Positions 28,827 through 37,805 of a DNA stretch of 64,000 nt are shown in pieces. Both the position numbers and the translations under genes were made by a program. Positions within the stretch are counted from its first letter, which is position 1; the number at the start of each line of letters is the position of its first letter. The stretch lies in contig JANDLV010000016.1 in the NCBI GenBank assembly GCA_024330185.1, positions 1 to 64,000 on the forward strand, given 5' to 3'. The notes below the pieces were generated by a model. It did not search any database. It was given only the letters and a program-made list of their open reading frames with translations, and was not told where the DNA came from. This DNA is from Candidatus Siliceabacter maunaloa. GTDB lineage: Bacteria; Actinomycetota; Thermoleophilia; Solirubrobacterales; Solirubrobacteraceae.

Positions 28827-29465
28827 ATGACCGCACCGACCGCCTCGGGCTATCCGGTCCAGTACCGGGCCGATCACGAGGAGCAGCGCAGCCGGTTGAC
28901 CACCTTCTTCCGAGCGCTGCTGTTCATCCCGCTGCTCTTCGCCCTTCTGCTGTGGACCCTGGTGGGCATGTTCTCGCTGGTGGGCGCCTGGTTCGCGCTC
29001 ATGTTCACCGGGCGCTATCCCCAGGGTCTGTACCGGTTCAACGCCGGCTTCCTGCGCCACATCACCCGGCTCTCCGCCTACGCCTCGCTGGCCACCGACC
29101 GGTACCCGCCCTTCCACACGTCGGAGGCGCCGACCTACCCGGTGCGCGTCGCCATCGCGGCCCCGCAGGCCGAGTACTCGCGCGTGAAGGTGTTCTTCCG
29201 CGGGGTGCTGGCCATCCCGTTCGCGATCGTGTCCGAGGCGCTGATGACGGTGGCCTGTCTGGCCACCTTCGCCTCCTGGTTCGTGGTCGTGGCGACCGGC
29301 CGCCAGCCCGCCGTGCTGCAGGAGGGCATCAACCTCGGGCTCTCCTACCAGACCAAGGTCTGGGGCTTCCTCCTCCTGCTCACCGAGGAGTGGCCGCTGT
29401 CCATCACCGACGGCGTCGGGGAACCCATCGTCTCCTCGCCCGAGCGGCCGCTCGGCGCGGCGTAG
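28827..29465 (+). CDS. DUF4389 membrane protein
   Basis: 212 residues. Begins YPVQYRADHEEQRSRLTTFFR and holds about three membrane segments (~28-55, ~120-160). The two-fold FTGRYPQGLYRFNAGFLR and VVATGRQPAVLQEGINLGL motifs are those of DUF4389, a family of unknown function widespread in actinobacteria. ATG 28827 is preceded by AGGAGG at 28815-28820. Divergent from the quinone-reductase-like gene. Confidence 0.85.
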   Translation: MTAPTASGYPVQYRADHEEQRSRLTTFFRALLFIPLLFALLLWTLVGMFSLVGAWFALMFTGRYPQGLYRFNAGFLRHITRLSAYASLATDRYPPFHTSEAPTYPVRVAIAAPQAEYSRVKVFFRGVLAIPFAIVSEALMTVACLATFASWFVVVATGRQPAVLQEGINLGLSYQTKVWGFLLLLTEEWPLSITDGVGEPIVSSPERPLGAA

Positions 29466-29607
29466 CCCGGCTCTCGCGCGGCCGTCCACCGGGGCCCACG
29501 CTCGGTGGATGGTCGCCGCCGCGCTCTCGCAGGACACCGGGAGGCGCGCCGGCGGCGGTACGGTGATGTCGTGAGCACCCCGGCCAGCCCGCGATGACAC
29601 GCACGCC

Positions 29608-30255
29608 GTGACGGCGGTCGGGCGCTTGCGCGCGGTGAACCTCGGGCGCGTCGCCGCGCTGACCCACGCCAAGGGCGTGGTGGACAGCGCCATCATCAAG
29701 GCCCCCGCCACGGGCCCCGTGGCCGTCGGCACGCTCGGGGTGGCCGGCGACGAGCAGGGCGACACGGTCAACCACGGCGGCCCTGACCGGGCACTGTGCG
29801 CGTTCGCCGCCGAGCACGTGCCCGCCGTCGAGGCCCACCTCGGCAACCCGCTCCCGCCGGCCGCCTTCGGCGAGAACCTCACCACCGAGGGGCTGCTCGA
29901 GGACGAGGTGTGCATCGGCGACGTCCTGGAGGCCGGAACGGCGCTCCTGCAGGTCTCCACGCCGCGCACCCCCTGCTACAAGCTCGCCGCGCGCAACGGC
30001 GAACCGCGCCTGGCCGCCTGGGTGCAGCGCACCGGGTGCACCGGCTTCTACCTGCGGGTGCTGGAGGAGGGCGAGGTGGCCGCGGGCGATCGGGTGGCAT
30101 TGGTCGAGCGCCGCCACCCGGCCCTGACCGTCGCCGAGGCCAACCGGGTCCGCCACCACGAGCGCCACGACCACGCCGCCGCGCGCGCCCTGCTGGTGCC
30201 CGAGCTGGGAGCGGAATGGCGCGAGGCCTTCGAGCGCCAGCTGGCCCGCGCGTGA
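29608..30255 (+). CDS. MOSC-domain protein
   Basis: 215 residues. MOSC domains bind molybdenum cofactor sulfur and serve in Mo-enzyme or detoxifying reductases (YiiM/YuaD-like). Seen are NHGGPDRALCAF, LPPAAFGENLTTEGL, IGDVLEAGTALLQVSTPRTPCYKL (with the conserved Cys) and GFYLRVLEEGEV. GTG 29608 is the only start in frame; an ATG at 29594 runs into a stop. The SDR gene begins 2 bases after it, so the two are likely one unit. Confidence 0.88.
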   Translation: MTAVGRLRAVNLGRVAALTHAKGVVDSAIIKAPATGPVAVGTLGVAGDEQGDTVNHGGPDRALCAFAAEHVPAVEAHLGNPLPPAAFGENLTTEGLLEDEVCIGDVLEAGTALLQVSTPRTPCYKLAARNGEPRLAAWVQRTGCTGFYLRVLEEGEVAAGDRVALVERRHPALTVAEANRVRHHERHDHAAARALLVPELGAEWREAFERQLARA

Positions 30256-30257
30256 CA

Positions 30258-31064
30258 ATGGACCTCACCGGACGCACCATCCTCATCACCGGCGCGACGG
30301 ACGGCCTGGGTCGCCGGCTCGCGCTCGACGTAGCGGCCGCCGGCGCGACGGTGCTGGCCCACGGGCGCCGGCAGGAGCGCCTCGACGCGCTGAGCGCCGA
30401 CCTGAGCGAAGGGGCGCGCGTCCAGACCTACCTCGCCGACCTCGCGTCCCTGGAGGAGGTCCGCAGCCTGGCCGACGCCGTCGCCGCCGACCACGATGCC
30501 CTCCACGTGCTGGTCTCCAACGCCGGTGTCGGCGCCGGCGACGAGCGGCTGCGCAGCCGCGACGGCCACGAGCTGCGCTTCGCGGTCAACCACCTGGCCG
30601 GGTTCCTGCTCACGCGGCGCCTCCTGCCGCTGCTGCGCGCCGGCGCGCCCAGCAGGGTGGTCAACGTCGCGTCGGTGGGGCAGGCCGCGATCGACTTCGA
30701 CGACGTCATGCTCGAGCACGGCTTCTCCGGCATGCGCGCCTACGCCCAGAGCAAGCTCGCCCAGATCATCTCGACCTTCGACCTGGCCCAGGAGCTGGCC
30801 GGCGAGGGCGTCACCGTCAACGCACTGCACCCCGCCACCCTCATGGACACCACCATGGTCCGCGAGACCTTCGGCAGCGCACGTACCACCGTCCGCGAGG
30901 GGGCTGACGCGACACTGCGCCTCATCGCCGACCCCGCGCTGGAGGACGTCACCGGCCGCTACTTCGAGGGCACGCGCGAAGCGGAGCCCGACCCGCAGGC
31001 CAATGAGCCGCAGGCCCGAGCGGCGCTGCGCGAGCTCAGCGAGCGCCTCGCGGGCGCGGCGTAG
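30258..31064 (+). CDS. Short-chain dehydrogenase/reductase
   Basis: 268 residues. Rossmann motif TGATDGLGRR, VSNAGVG, the catalytic Ser in NVASVG and the YAQSK tyrosine-lysine pair are present. The sequence is closest in style to retinol-dehydrogenase/WWOX-like SDRs. Substrate unknown. Placed between MOSC and gamma-glutamyltransferase genes with almost no spacing. Confidence 0.88.
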   Translation: MDLTGRTILITGATDGLGRRLALDVAAAGATVLAHGRRQERLDALSADLSEGARVQTYLADLASLEEVRSLADAVAADHDALHVLVSNAGVGAGDERLRSRDGHELRFAVNHLAGFLLTRRLLPLLRAGAPSRVVNVASVGQAAIDFDDVMLEHGFSGMRAYAQSKLAQIISTFDLAQELAGEGVTVNALHPATLMDTTMVRETFGSARTTVREGADATLRLIADPALEDVTGRYFEGTREAEPDPQANEPQARAALRELSERLAGAA

Positions 31065-31068
31065 CGGG

Positions 31069-32664
31069 GTGCGAGCAACACCGGGGGAGGAGGTGCGCGG
31101 CTCTGCAAAGGAGGGCATGGTCGCCACAAGCCAACCGCTTGCCACAAGCGCCGGCGTGGCGATGCTCGAGGACGGCGGGACGGCCGTTGACGCGGCGGTC
31201 GCGGCCGCCGCCGTCCTCTGCGTGGTGGAGCCCGACGCGACGGGAGTCGGTGGCGATGCCTTCGCCCTGCACTGGCCCCCCGGGGCACGCCGACCGCTGG
31301 GCCTCGACGGCGCCGGGCCGACGGGCTCGGCGGCATCGGTCGAGTCGTTGCGGGCAGCGGGTCACGCCGAGATGCCCCGCAGCGGCGGATGGACGATCAC
31401 CGTGCCCGGCGCTGTCGACGCGTGGACGACCCTGCTCGAGCGCGGCGGCAGGCTCGGCCTGCGTCACGTGCTCGAACCGGCCATCGGGCACGCAGTGGAC
31501 GGCTTCGCGGTGACACCCGTCATAGCCGGGGAGTGGGCGGCCCACGCCGGGCGGATCGAGCACGACGAGGCCGCCCGAGCCACCTTCCTGGCCGACGGCC
31601 GGGCACCTCGCGCCGGCGAGACGTTTCGCAACCCCGAGCTGGGTCGACTGCTGCGCGCCATCGCAGCGGGAGGACCGGATGCCTTCTATCGCGGCGAACC
31701 CGCTGAGCGGATCGGCGCGGCCGTCGAGGCCGCCGGCGGCCCACTGCGCGCAAGCGACCTGGCGAGGTGGCCCGGCGCCGTGTGGGTCGAGCCGCTCAGT
31801 CACACCTTCCGCCATGTGGAGGTATTCGAACTGCCACCGCCCGGTCAGGGGGTCGTGGTCCTCGAGGCTCTCGGGATCTTCGGCCGTCTCGACGGCGCTG
31901 ATCGCGCAGAGGAGGAGCACCATGCCATCGAAGCCCTCAAGCTGGCGTTCGCCGACGCAAGCGCTCACCTCGCAGACCCGCTCCTGGAGCGAGTGCCGGT
32001 CGATGCGCTGCTCTCCGACGCTCATCTCGATGACCGGGCTGCTCGCATCGGGCCCAGGGCGGCCGCCATCGCCGGGCCGGGCCGAGCGAGCGACACCGTC
32101 TATGTCGCCGCCGTCGACGGGCAGGGAGGCGCCTGCTCCCTGATCCAGAGCCTGTACTCGGGCTTCGGGTCGGGCGTCGGCGTGGCGGGGCTGGGCATCA
32201 CGCTCCAGAACCGGGGCGCGGGATTCGTGCTCGACGAGGGCCACCCCAACCGCCTCGCCGCGGGGAAGCGCCCCTTCCACACGATCATTCCCGCGATGCT
32301 CGCCTCACAGGGCGACTTCCTGGGCTGCCTGGGCGTCGTCGGCGACTTCATGCAGCCGCAGGGCCAGATGCAGATCCTCCGCCACGTGCTCGACCACGAC
32401 CTCTCGCTCACAGAAGCGCTCGCCGCCCCCCGCGCTCGGTTCCTCGACCACCGCGCCATCGGCCTCGAAGCCGGCTACGGCCGCGAGATCGGCGAGGAGC
32501 TGCAGCGCCGCGGCCACACGATCGGTGACCTGGACAGCTCTCTGGCCGGCGGAGCGCAGGCCATCCTGCGCGACCGCGACGAGCTGCGCGGCGCGTCGGA
32601 CCCCAGGAAGGACGGATGCGCGCTACCGAGCCGGCTCAGGAGTATCCCTCGACCGCTCCGGTGA
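31069..32664 (+). CDS. Gamma-glutamyltransferase family protein
   Basis: 531 residues from GTG 31069; ATG 31117 (515 residues) is possible but its AAGGAGGG is too close to be a good ribosome site. Early motif MVATSQPLATSAG and GGTAVDAAVAAAAV match the family. The autoprocessing nucleophile is the Thr in DTVYVAAVD, followed by FGSGVGVAGLGITLQNRGAGF. No signal peptide is visible, so unlike classical GGT it is probably cytosolic. It may cleave gamma-glutamyl or related amide bonds. It converges on, and overlaps by 29 bases, the regulator at 32636. Confidence 0.87.
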   Translation: MRATPGEEVRGSAKEGMVATSQPLATSAGVAMLEDGGTAVDAAVAAAAVLCVVEPDATGVGGDAFALHWPPGARRPLGLDGAGPTGSAASVESLRAAGHAEMPRSGGWTITVPGAVDAWTTLLERGGRLGLRHVLEPAIGHAVDGFAVTPVIAGEWAAHAGRIEHDEAARATFLADGRAPRAGETFRNPELGRLLRAIAAGGPDAFYRGEPAERIGAAVEAAGGPLRASDLARWPGAVWVEPLSHTFRHVEVFELPPPGQGVVVLEALGIFGRLDGADRAEEEHHAIEALKLAFADASAHLADPLLERVPVDALLSDAHLDDRAARIGPRAAAIAGPGRASDTVYVAAVDGQGGACSLIQSLYSGFGSGVGVAGLGITLQNRGAGFVLDEGHPNRLAAGKRPFHTIIPAMLASQGDFLGCLGVVGDFMQPQGQMQILRHVLDHDLSLTEALAAPRARFLDHRAIGLEAGYGREIGEELQRRGHTIGDLDSSLAGGAQAILRDRDELRGASDPRKDGCALPSRLRSIPRPLR

Positions 32665-33367
32665 TCACGAGGTGATCGAGCATCAGGCGCGCCGCCTCGT
32701 CGGCATCACCACCGCGGATGGCGTCCCGGATGAGCTCGTGTGTCTCCAGGGAGCGCGGCGGCTGACCCGGCCGGGAGAGGGAGGCGCGAGCGACCCGGGC
32801 GACAGCGGCGGAGATTCCCTCGAGCAGGTCGGTGAGCAGCGCGTTGCCCGCCGCGGCCAGGACGGCGGCGTGGAAGGCACTGTCGCCCACCGCGCCGATC
32901 TCCCCCCGTTCGATCTCCCTTCCCATCTCCTGGATGGCGGCGCTCATCGCGCGCAGATCCGACGCTGAGCGCCGGCGAGCGGCCAGTCGGGCCGCGTGGC
33001 TCTCCAGACCCTCCCGGATCTCGTTGACCAGCGGCAGGTCGGGGTGGTCGCGCAGCACCCGAGCATCGATCGGGGGCACCACGTCGTCCACGGCGCGGGC
33101 GAGGCGGATCCCGTCGCCGTGGCGGATGTGCACGATCCCCATGACGCGCAGGACGGTCAGCGCCTGGCGGACCGAGCTGCGGCTGACGTGGAGCGCGGCG
33201 GCGAGGTCGCGCTCTCCTACCAGCCTGTCGCCGGGCCGCAGATCCTGCTCGGAGATGAACGCCAGCAGGCTGTCCACGACCTCCTCGTAGAGCGGCGCCC
33301 GGCGCACCGGACCGAGGCCCACCACCCGGCCCTCGAGGGCGGGTTGCGCGGCGGAGCGGTCTGCCAT
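32636..33367 (-). CDS. FadR-subfamily GntR transcriptional regulator
   Basis: 243 residues. N-terminal winged helix: LYEEVVDSLLAFI, LRPGDRLVGERDLAAALHVSRSSVRQALTVL and the wing IRHGDGI. C-terminal FCD ligand domain with EIREGLESHAARLAA, DSAFHAAVLAAAGN and ETHELIRDAIRGGD, whose Asp/His residues usually hold a metal and the effector. It is divergent from the nine-gene nitrogen cluster starting at 33469 and is the likely local regulator, repressing until a pathway intermediate binds. Confidence 0.92.
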   Translation of the reverse strand: MADRSAAQPALEGRVVGLGPVRRAPLYEEVVDSLLAFISEQDLRPGDRLVGERDLAAALHVSRSSVRQALTVLRVMGIVHIRHGDGIRLARAVDDVVPPIDARVLRDHPDLPLVNEIREGLESHAARLAARRRSASDLRAMSAAIQEMGREIERGEIGAVGDSAFHAAVLAAAGNALLTDLLEGISAAVARVARASLSRPGQPPRSLETHELIRDAIRGGDADEAARLMLDHLVITGAVEGYS

Positions 33368-33402
33368 CAGCCAAGCGTAGTCCCGGCGGGCCGCGACCAC
33401 CG

Positions 33403-33419
33403 TTGGTCTATTGGTCCAA
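33403..33419. promoter_or_regulatory. Candidate operator for the FadR-type regulator
   Basis: TTGGTCTATTGGTCCAA is an imperfect palindrome (six of eight pairs) in the 101-base divergent region. FadR-type sites are typically TGGT/ACCA-like inverted repeats, so this fits. A second perfect small palindrome, CGGTACATACCG, lies at 33444-33455. Neither is proven. Confidence 0.45.
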
Positions 33420-33468
33420 CCACTGGGGCGGATCTTTCGACATCGGTACATACCGCTGATGCGGGCGG

Positions 33469-34077
33469 GTGGGGATCGTCTCGTGCGTGCCCGTCTGCGC
33501 CCCGACCGAGCCAGCCGCCTTGACCCAGGCGGTCGCGCTCTTGCGCCCAGGTCTCGTGGGCGACGCCGAGCTCGGCGGCCTGCGCGACCTGATCGGCGGG
33601 TCGCCGGACATGCGGGTGGCCCTGCGCAGCGACGGATCCCCGGCCTGTCGCTGCGGCGAGCCCCACCCGACGGTCTTCGTGGGGGCACGACCCGAGGATC
33701 GCGCGCTCCCGGCGCCGACGCGTGCAGCGCTGCGTGCGCTGCCCCGGGGACAGGGTCTCGCCGCGCGGAGCTCGAGCGCGATCCTCCACGCCACCACCCT
33801 GGCCGTGACCGGCTCGCATGGCCTGCGGATCTCCACCGACGCCGACCTGGGTCCGGCCGAGGGGGAGGTTGCCGTGGTCCATATGGCCGACCTCGCGCGG
33901 GCCGTGGCGCACCACTCTGCGCCCCAGACCCTGCGCATCGCGACCGCCGCACTCCTGGAGGAGCTCGAGGGCGCCGAGCCGGACGGCTGGCAGCGCGTAC
34001 CCGCCGCCGACAGCCTGCGGGCGCTGGTCGAGGCGCTGGGTGGCCGGCTGGCACGAGATCAGGCGCCGCAGCCATGA
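33469..34077 (+). CDS. Hypothetical protein leading the nitrogen cluster
   Basis: 202 residues, not recognised. It has a Cys-rich patch (PACRCGEPHPT) near residue 60, alternating hydrophobic strands and a helical end, without signal peptide or membrane segment. First gene of a run linked by 4-base overlaps with substrate-binding proteins and amidohydrolases, so it probably serves the same pathway, perhaps as a small accessory or sensor. GTG 33469 is the start that gives the longest plausible frame, with no strong ribosome site. Confidence 0.6.
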   Translation: MGIVSCVPVCAPTEPAALTQAVALLRPGLVGDAELGGLRDLIGGSPDMRVALRSDGSPACRCGEPHPTVFVGARPEDRALPAPTRAALRALPRGQGLAARSSSAILHATTLAVTGSHGLRISTDADLGPAEGEVAVVHMADLARAVAHHSAPQTLRIATAALLEELEGAEPDGWQRVPAADSLRALVEALGGRLARDQAPQP

Positions 34078-35051
34078 CCGAGCGGATGATCCTCGCCCAC
34101 GGCTGCTCGCTGTCGAACCTGCCGCTGCTGGTGGCCGCCGACCGCGGCTTCCTCGCCGAGGAGGGCATCGAGGCACAGGCCCCCGAGCTCGAGGAGCTGT
34201 CCGGGACCGCCGACCTGCTCTCCTCGGGCCGCTCGCTCCTGGGCACCGCGGCCTTCACGCTGGCGCTGGGCATGCCCACTGCGCCGCCCTCCACGCCCAC
34301 CCCCGCGATCGACGTCGTCGCCGTCGCCGGAAGCGGCCTGCGGGGCGTCTCGATCGTCGCTCACCCGGACGTCGGCGCTGTGGCCGCCCTCGAGAGTTCG
34401 GTGGTGGGCACCTTCGCCGAGGATCCACTCGAGCTGCTGCTGCGCGAGGAGCTCCACCACGCCGGTGTCGCGCCGGACGGGGTGGAGCTCCGCTACCTGT
34501 CCAGCATGCAGGAGGCCGTCGAGGCCCTGAGGGGCCGAGAGGTCGCAGCGGTCACCGTGGCCGAGCCGTTCGGCGTGCGACTGCGCCGCGAGGGCTTCGT
34601 GACGCTCAGCGATGGCACGGACCTGTGGGGCCCCTCTTACCCCGACACGATCCTGGTGGCGGCGCGAGGCCTGGTGGAGGACGAGCCCGCGACGGTGGCC
34701 GGCGCGATCCGCGCCATGCGACGCGCGGAGCGCCTGATCGTCACGGCCCCGGACGAGGCCCTGCAGGTGTCGAGCAGGCACTTCCCGGGCTTCACGCTCG
34801 ACGAGCTGGGCGCGGGACTCGCCGCGCAGCCCTCCCAGGTCGCCCTCCGACCCAGCGTGCCCTTCCTGCGCGAGCGCTGGGCGGCGGCCCGGACACTCGC
34901 GCTGGTGACGGAGGCGGCCTTCCCCGCCCACCGCATCGACCTGCGCCTGCTGGAGGCCGAGCTCGACGCGCAGTCCACAGGGCAGAAGACCACATCCTTG
35001 ACGCCCCCCGTCCAGACGATCGGCGCCAACCCCACACGAGGAGTCGCATGA
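34074..35051 (+). CDS. NMT1/THI5-like binding protein without signal peptide
   Basis: 325 residues. The fold resembles periplasmic NMT1/SsuA-type proteins: opening HGCSLSNLPLLVAADRGFLAEEGIEA, VVGTFAEDPLELLLREELHHAG and VAAVTVAEPFGVRLRREGF. There is no signal peptide or lipobox. It may act in the cytosol as a sensor or ligand carrier, in contrast to the lipoprotein encoded next. ATGA overlaps link it to both neighbours. The pairing of a soluble and an exported NMT1-like protein in one operon is unusual. Confidence 0.75.
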   Translation: MTERMILAHGCSLSNLPLLVAADRGFLAEEGIEAQAPELEELSGTADLLSSGRSLLGTAAFTLALGMPTAPPSTPTPAIDVVAVAGSGLRGVSIVAHPDVGAVAALESSVVGTFAEDPLELLLREELHHAGVAPDGVELRYLSSMQEAVEALRGREVAAVTVAEPFGVRLRREGFVTLSDGTDLWGPSYPDTILVAARGLVEDEPATVAGAIRAMRRAERLIVTAPDEALQVSSRHFPGFTLDELGAGLAAQPSQVALRPSVPFLRERWAAARTLALVTEAAFPAHRIDLRLLEAELDAQSTGQKTTSLTPPVQTIGANPTRGVA

Positions 35052-36103
35052 GCCCCCCCACCAACCACATCCCAAGCTCCGACGACCGGCTCAGCCGGCG
35101 CAGCTTCATGGCCAGAGCGGGCGCGACGGGGGTCGCGGTCGCGGTGCCGAGTTGGCTGGCCGCTGCCTGCGGGCCCGCGTCAGGACCCATCAGCGAGGCC
35201 GGAGCGGTGCGCATGACCCACGGGACGGGGCTGTGCAACCTCGGCATCTTCATCGTCAACGAGCGCAAGCTCGCGGAGCCCGGCCTGGAGGTGACCTTCG
35301 TCAACGCTCCGAGCAACGCGGACATCGCCACGCTGTTCGGCGCCGGCCAGGTCGAGGCGTCGGTCGTGCCCTACAGCCAGTTCGTCACCCTCCGCGCCGA
35401 GGGGGCCCCCGTCAAGATCGTCGCCGGGGCCGGCGTCGAGGGCTGCGCCATCACCGCGGCTCGCGGCATCGGCAGCGCCGAGGACCTGCGCGGCAAGACG
35501 CTGGGGACCTTCCAGGCCGACACGCTGGAGATGCTCCCCTACGACTACCTGAAGCAGGCCGGCGTGGCGTTCAACGATGTCGACGTGCGCTACTTCTCCA
35601 CCTCTCCGGAGCTTGCCCAGGCCTTCCTCGGTGGGCAGCTCGATGCGGTGAGCCACATCGAGCCCTATGCGACCCAGACCCTCCAGCGCGAGGGGACGAC
35701 GGTCCTCACCGACGGGATCGACCTGTACGGCAGGGGCTACAGCGACTGCGTCCTCGCCGCCCGGGAGAGCTTCATGGCCGAGCGGCGCGACGACGTCAAG
35801 AGGCTGATCAAGGCGATGCTCAAGGCCCAGCGCCAGTGCGAGGCCGACCTGGAGGCGGCCGCGCGCGAGGCCACCGGCAAGTACTTCAAGACCGACGTGG
35901 CGACCACGCTGGACGCGGCCACCAAGCAGAAGGTCAAGATCGACCAGCGCGACCAGCGCGAGCTCATCCTCAACTCGGCCCAGAACCTTCAGGAGCTCAA
36001 CTACATCCAGAGCCCACCGGGCGATGAGATGTTCGATTTCTCGCTGTTCGAAGAGGTCATCGACGAGAACCGCGGGCTCTACGACGCACTGGAGCTGACA
36101 TGA
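35048..36103 (+). CDS. ABC transporter substrate-binding lipoprotein, NMT1-like
   Basis: 351 residues. A twin-arginine motif (SRRSFMA, residues 16-22) followed by lipobox LAAAC with Cys41 marks a Tat-exported lipoprotein. The mature protein is NMT1/SsuA-like: TGLCNLGIFIVNERKL, ADIATLFGAGQVEASV, AEDLRGKTLGTFQ. It captures the substrate for the permease and ATPase encoded next. The family imports taurine, nitrate, sulfonates, pyrimidine precursors and similar small molecules; given the enzymes downstream, a cyclic ureide or amide is likely. Confidence 0.9.
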   Translation: MSPPTNHIPSSDDRLSRRSFMARAGATGVAVAVPSWLAAACGPASGPISEAGAVRMTHGTGLCNLGIFIVNERKLAEPGLEVTFVNAPSNADIATLFGAGQVEASVVPYSQFVTLRAEGAPVKIVAGAGVEGCAITAARGIGSAEDLRGKTLGTFQADTLEMLPYDYLKQAGVAFNDVDVRYFSTSPELAQAFLGGQLDAVSHIEPYATQTLQREGTTVLTDGIDLYGRGYSDCVLAARESFMAERRDDVKRLIKAMLKAQRQCEADLEAAAREATGKYFKTDVATTLDAATKQKVKIDQRDQRELILNSAQNLQELNYIQSPPGDEMFDFSLFEEVIDENRGLYDALELT

Positions 36104-37008
36104 GTCTCAGCGACGGCCAGCTGGCCACCCTCCCTCACCGTGCGCTTGCGCAGGGCGCCGCACGCAGCCGGCGCGTGTTCACCCGGACCGTGCTCCTCGC
36201 GCGGCTGCGCCGTGTCGGCTGGACGGTGGCCTCCCTGAGCCTGTTCATCGGAGGCTGGGAGGCCTCGTGGGCGCTCGGCGTGCTCGACCCGCTCATCATG
36301 CCCCCGCCGCACATCTTCCTGGCGGAGATCGCCAACCAGGGCCAGTTCTTCTCCAGCACGGTGGGCGAGAGCTCGTCGGGCTCCAACTTCAGCGCGGTGC
36401 AGGCCATGCTGTCCAGCGCGGGCCGCGTCCTCGCCGGGCTGTTCATCGGCTTCGTGACCAGCCTGGTCGTCGGGCTGGCGATCAGCCTCTCGGGCATCAC
36501 CCGCAACCTGGCCCTCCCGACGATCACCCTGCTCGCGCCGATCTCACCGATCGCCTGGCTCCCCGTCGCCGTCCTGTTCTTCGGTATCGGCAACGCACCG
36601 GCGATCTTCACCGTCTTCCTGGGCGTGTTCTTCATCATGACCCTGGCGACCATCAGCGCCGTCGAGCAGGTCGGCGCGACCTACGTAAACGTGGCCCGGA
36701 CCCTGGGCGCCACGCGTAGCCAGGAGGTACGCCACGTGATCATCCCCGCCGTCATGCCCCAGGTCTTCGTCGTCCTGCGGATCAACCTCTTCGCGGCCTG
36801 GATGGTCGTCCTGATCGCCGAGGCGATCGGCGTGGGAACCGGACTGGGTCAGCTCATCATCGCGGCGCGCAACACGTTCAACGCCGACCTCGCGTTCCTG
36901 GCCATGACCCTCATCGGCATCACCGGCTACCTGCTCGACGTCGTGCTGCGCCAGATGCAGCGCCGGCTGTTCCCCTGGCAGCCAGGCATGCAGGCGAGCG
37001 CCGCATGA
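36100..37008 (+). CDS. ABC transporter permease, SsuC/TauC type
   Basis: 302 residues with about six membrane helices. The ATPase-coupling loop reads ARTLGATRSQEVRHVIIPAVMPQ, the EAA motif of type-I importers, and the opening GGWEASWALGVLDPLIMPPP is typical of nitrate/taurine-type permeases. One permease gene implies a homodimer. ATGA overlaps on both sides couple it to the binding lipoprotein and the ATPase. Confidence 0.92.
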   Translation: MSLSDGQLATLPHRALAQGAARSRRVFTRTVLLARLRRVGWTVASLSLFIGGWEASWALGVLDPLIMPPPHIFLAEIANQGQFFSSTVGESSSGSNFSAVQAMLSSAGRVLAGLFIGFVTSLVVGLAISLSGITRNLALPTITLLAPISPIAWLPVAVLFFGIGNAPAIFTVFLGVFFIMTLATISAVEQVGATYVNVARTLGATRSQEVRHVIIPAVMPQVFVVLRINLFAAWMVVLIAEAIGVGTGLGQLIIAARNTFNADLAFLAMTLIGITGYLLDVVLRQMQRRLFPWQPGMQASAA

Positions 37009-37805
37009 GCGGCGAGGCAAAGGAGATCCGCTGCGCCGGGGTGGCCAAGACCTGGGCGGCGGAGACCCCCCGTGCGCACAAGGCGCTGCGCGACGTCGAC
37101 CTCGAGGTCGGGGCACAGGAGTTCGTGGTGCTCATCGGGCCCAGCGGCTGTGGCAAGAGCACGCTGCTGACCGTCATCGCCGGCCTCGAGGCGCCGACTG
37201 CCGGCGCGGTCTACTGCGGCGAGGAGACCGTGACGGGCCCCGGCCCCGATCGCAGCTTCGTCTTCCAGGAAGCCGCCCTGTTCCCGTGGGCCACGGTGGC
37301 CGACAACGTGGCCTTCGGGCTGCGCCTGCGCGGGCAGAACAAGGCCCAGCGACGGGGGCGCGCCCAGGAGCTGCTGGAGCGCGTGGGCCTGCAGGAGGCC
37401 GCTGCGAAGCGGCCGGCCGAGCTCTCGGGCGGGATGCGCCAGCGCGCGGCGCTGGCCAGAGCGATGGCGGTAGAGCCCGATGTGCTGCTCATGGACGAGC
37501 CCTTCGCGGCGCTCGACGTGCAGACGCGCGCGCGCATGCAGCAGTACCTCCTGGACACCTGGCGCGCCACCGCGGCGACCACACTCTTCGTCACCCACCA
37601 CATCGACGAGGCGATCGCCCTCGCCGACCGCATCGTGGTCATGACGGCCCGACCGGGACGGATCAAGGCCACCGTGCCCGTCGAGCTGGAGCGCCCGCGC
37701 GATCCGCGCGACCCGGCCCACCACGAGCTCCAGGACCACCTCGTCGACCTGCTGCGCGACGAGGTCGACAAGGCCTTCGTCCAGCAGGAGGGGGCCGCGC
37801 GATGA
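37005..37805 (+). CDS. ABC transporter ATP-binding protein, SsuB/TauB type
   Basis: 266 residues. Walker A GPSGCGKST, Q-loop FQEAALFPW, signature LSGGMRQRAALARA, Walker B VLLMDEPFAALD and switch His in VTHHIDEA are all intact. It powers import through the permease encoded just upstream. The C-terminal tail is short, without an extra regulatory domain. Overlaps neighbouring genes by 4 bases. Confidence 0.95.
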   Translation: MSGEAKEIRCAGVAKTWAAETPRAHKALRDVDLEVGAQEFVVLIGPSGCGKSTLLTVIAGLEAPTAGAVYCGEETVTGPGPDRSFVFQEAALFPWATVADNVAFGLRLRGQNKAQRRGRAQELLERVGLQEAAAKRPAELSGGMRQRAALARAMAVEPDVLLMDEPFAALDVQTRARMQQYLLDTWRATAATTLFVTHHIDEAIALADRIVVMTARPGRIKATVPVELERPRDPRDPAHHELQDHLVDLLRDEVDKAFVQQEGAAR

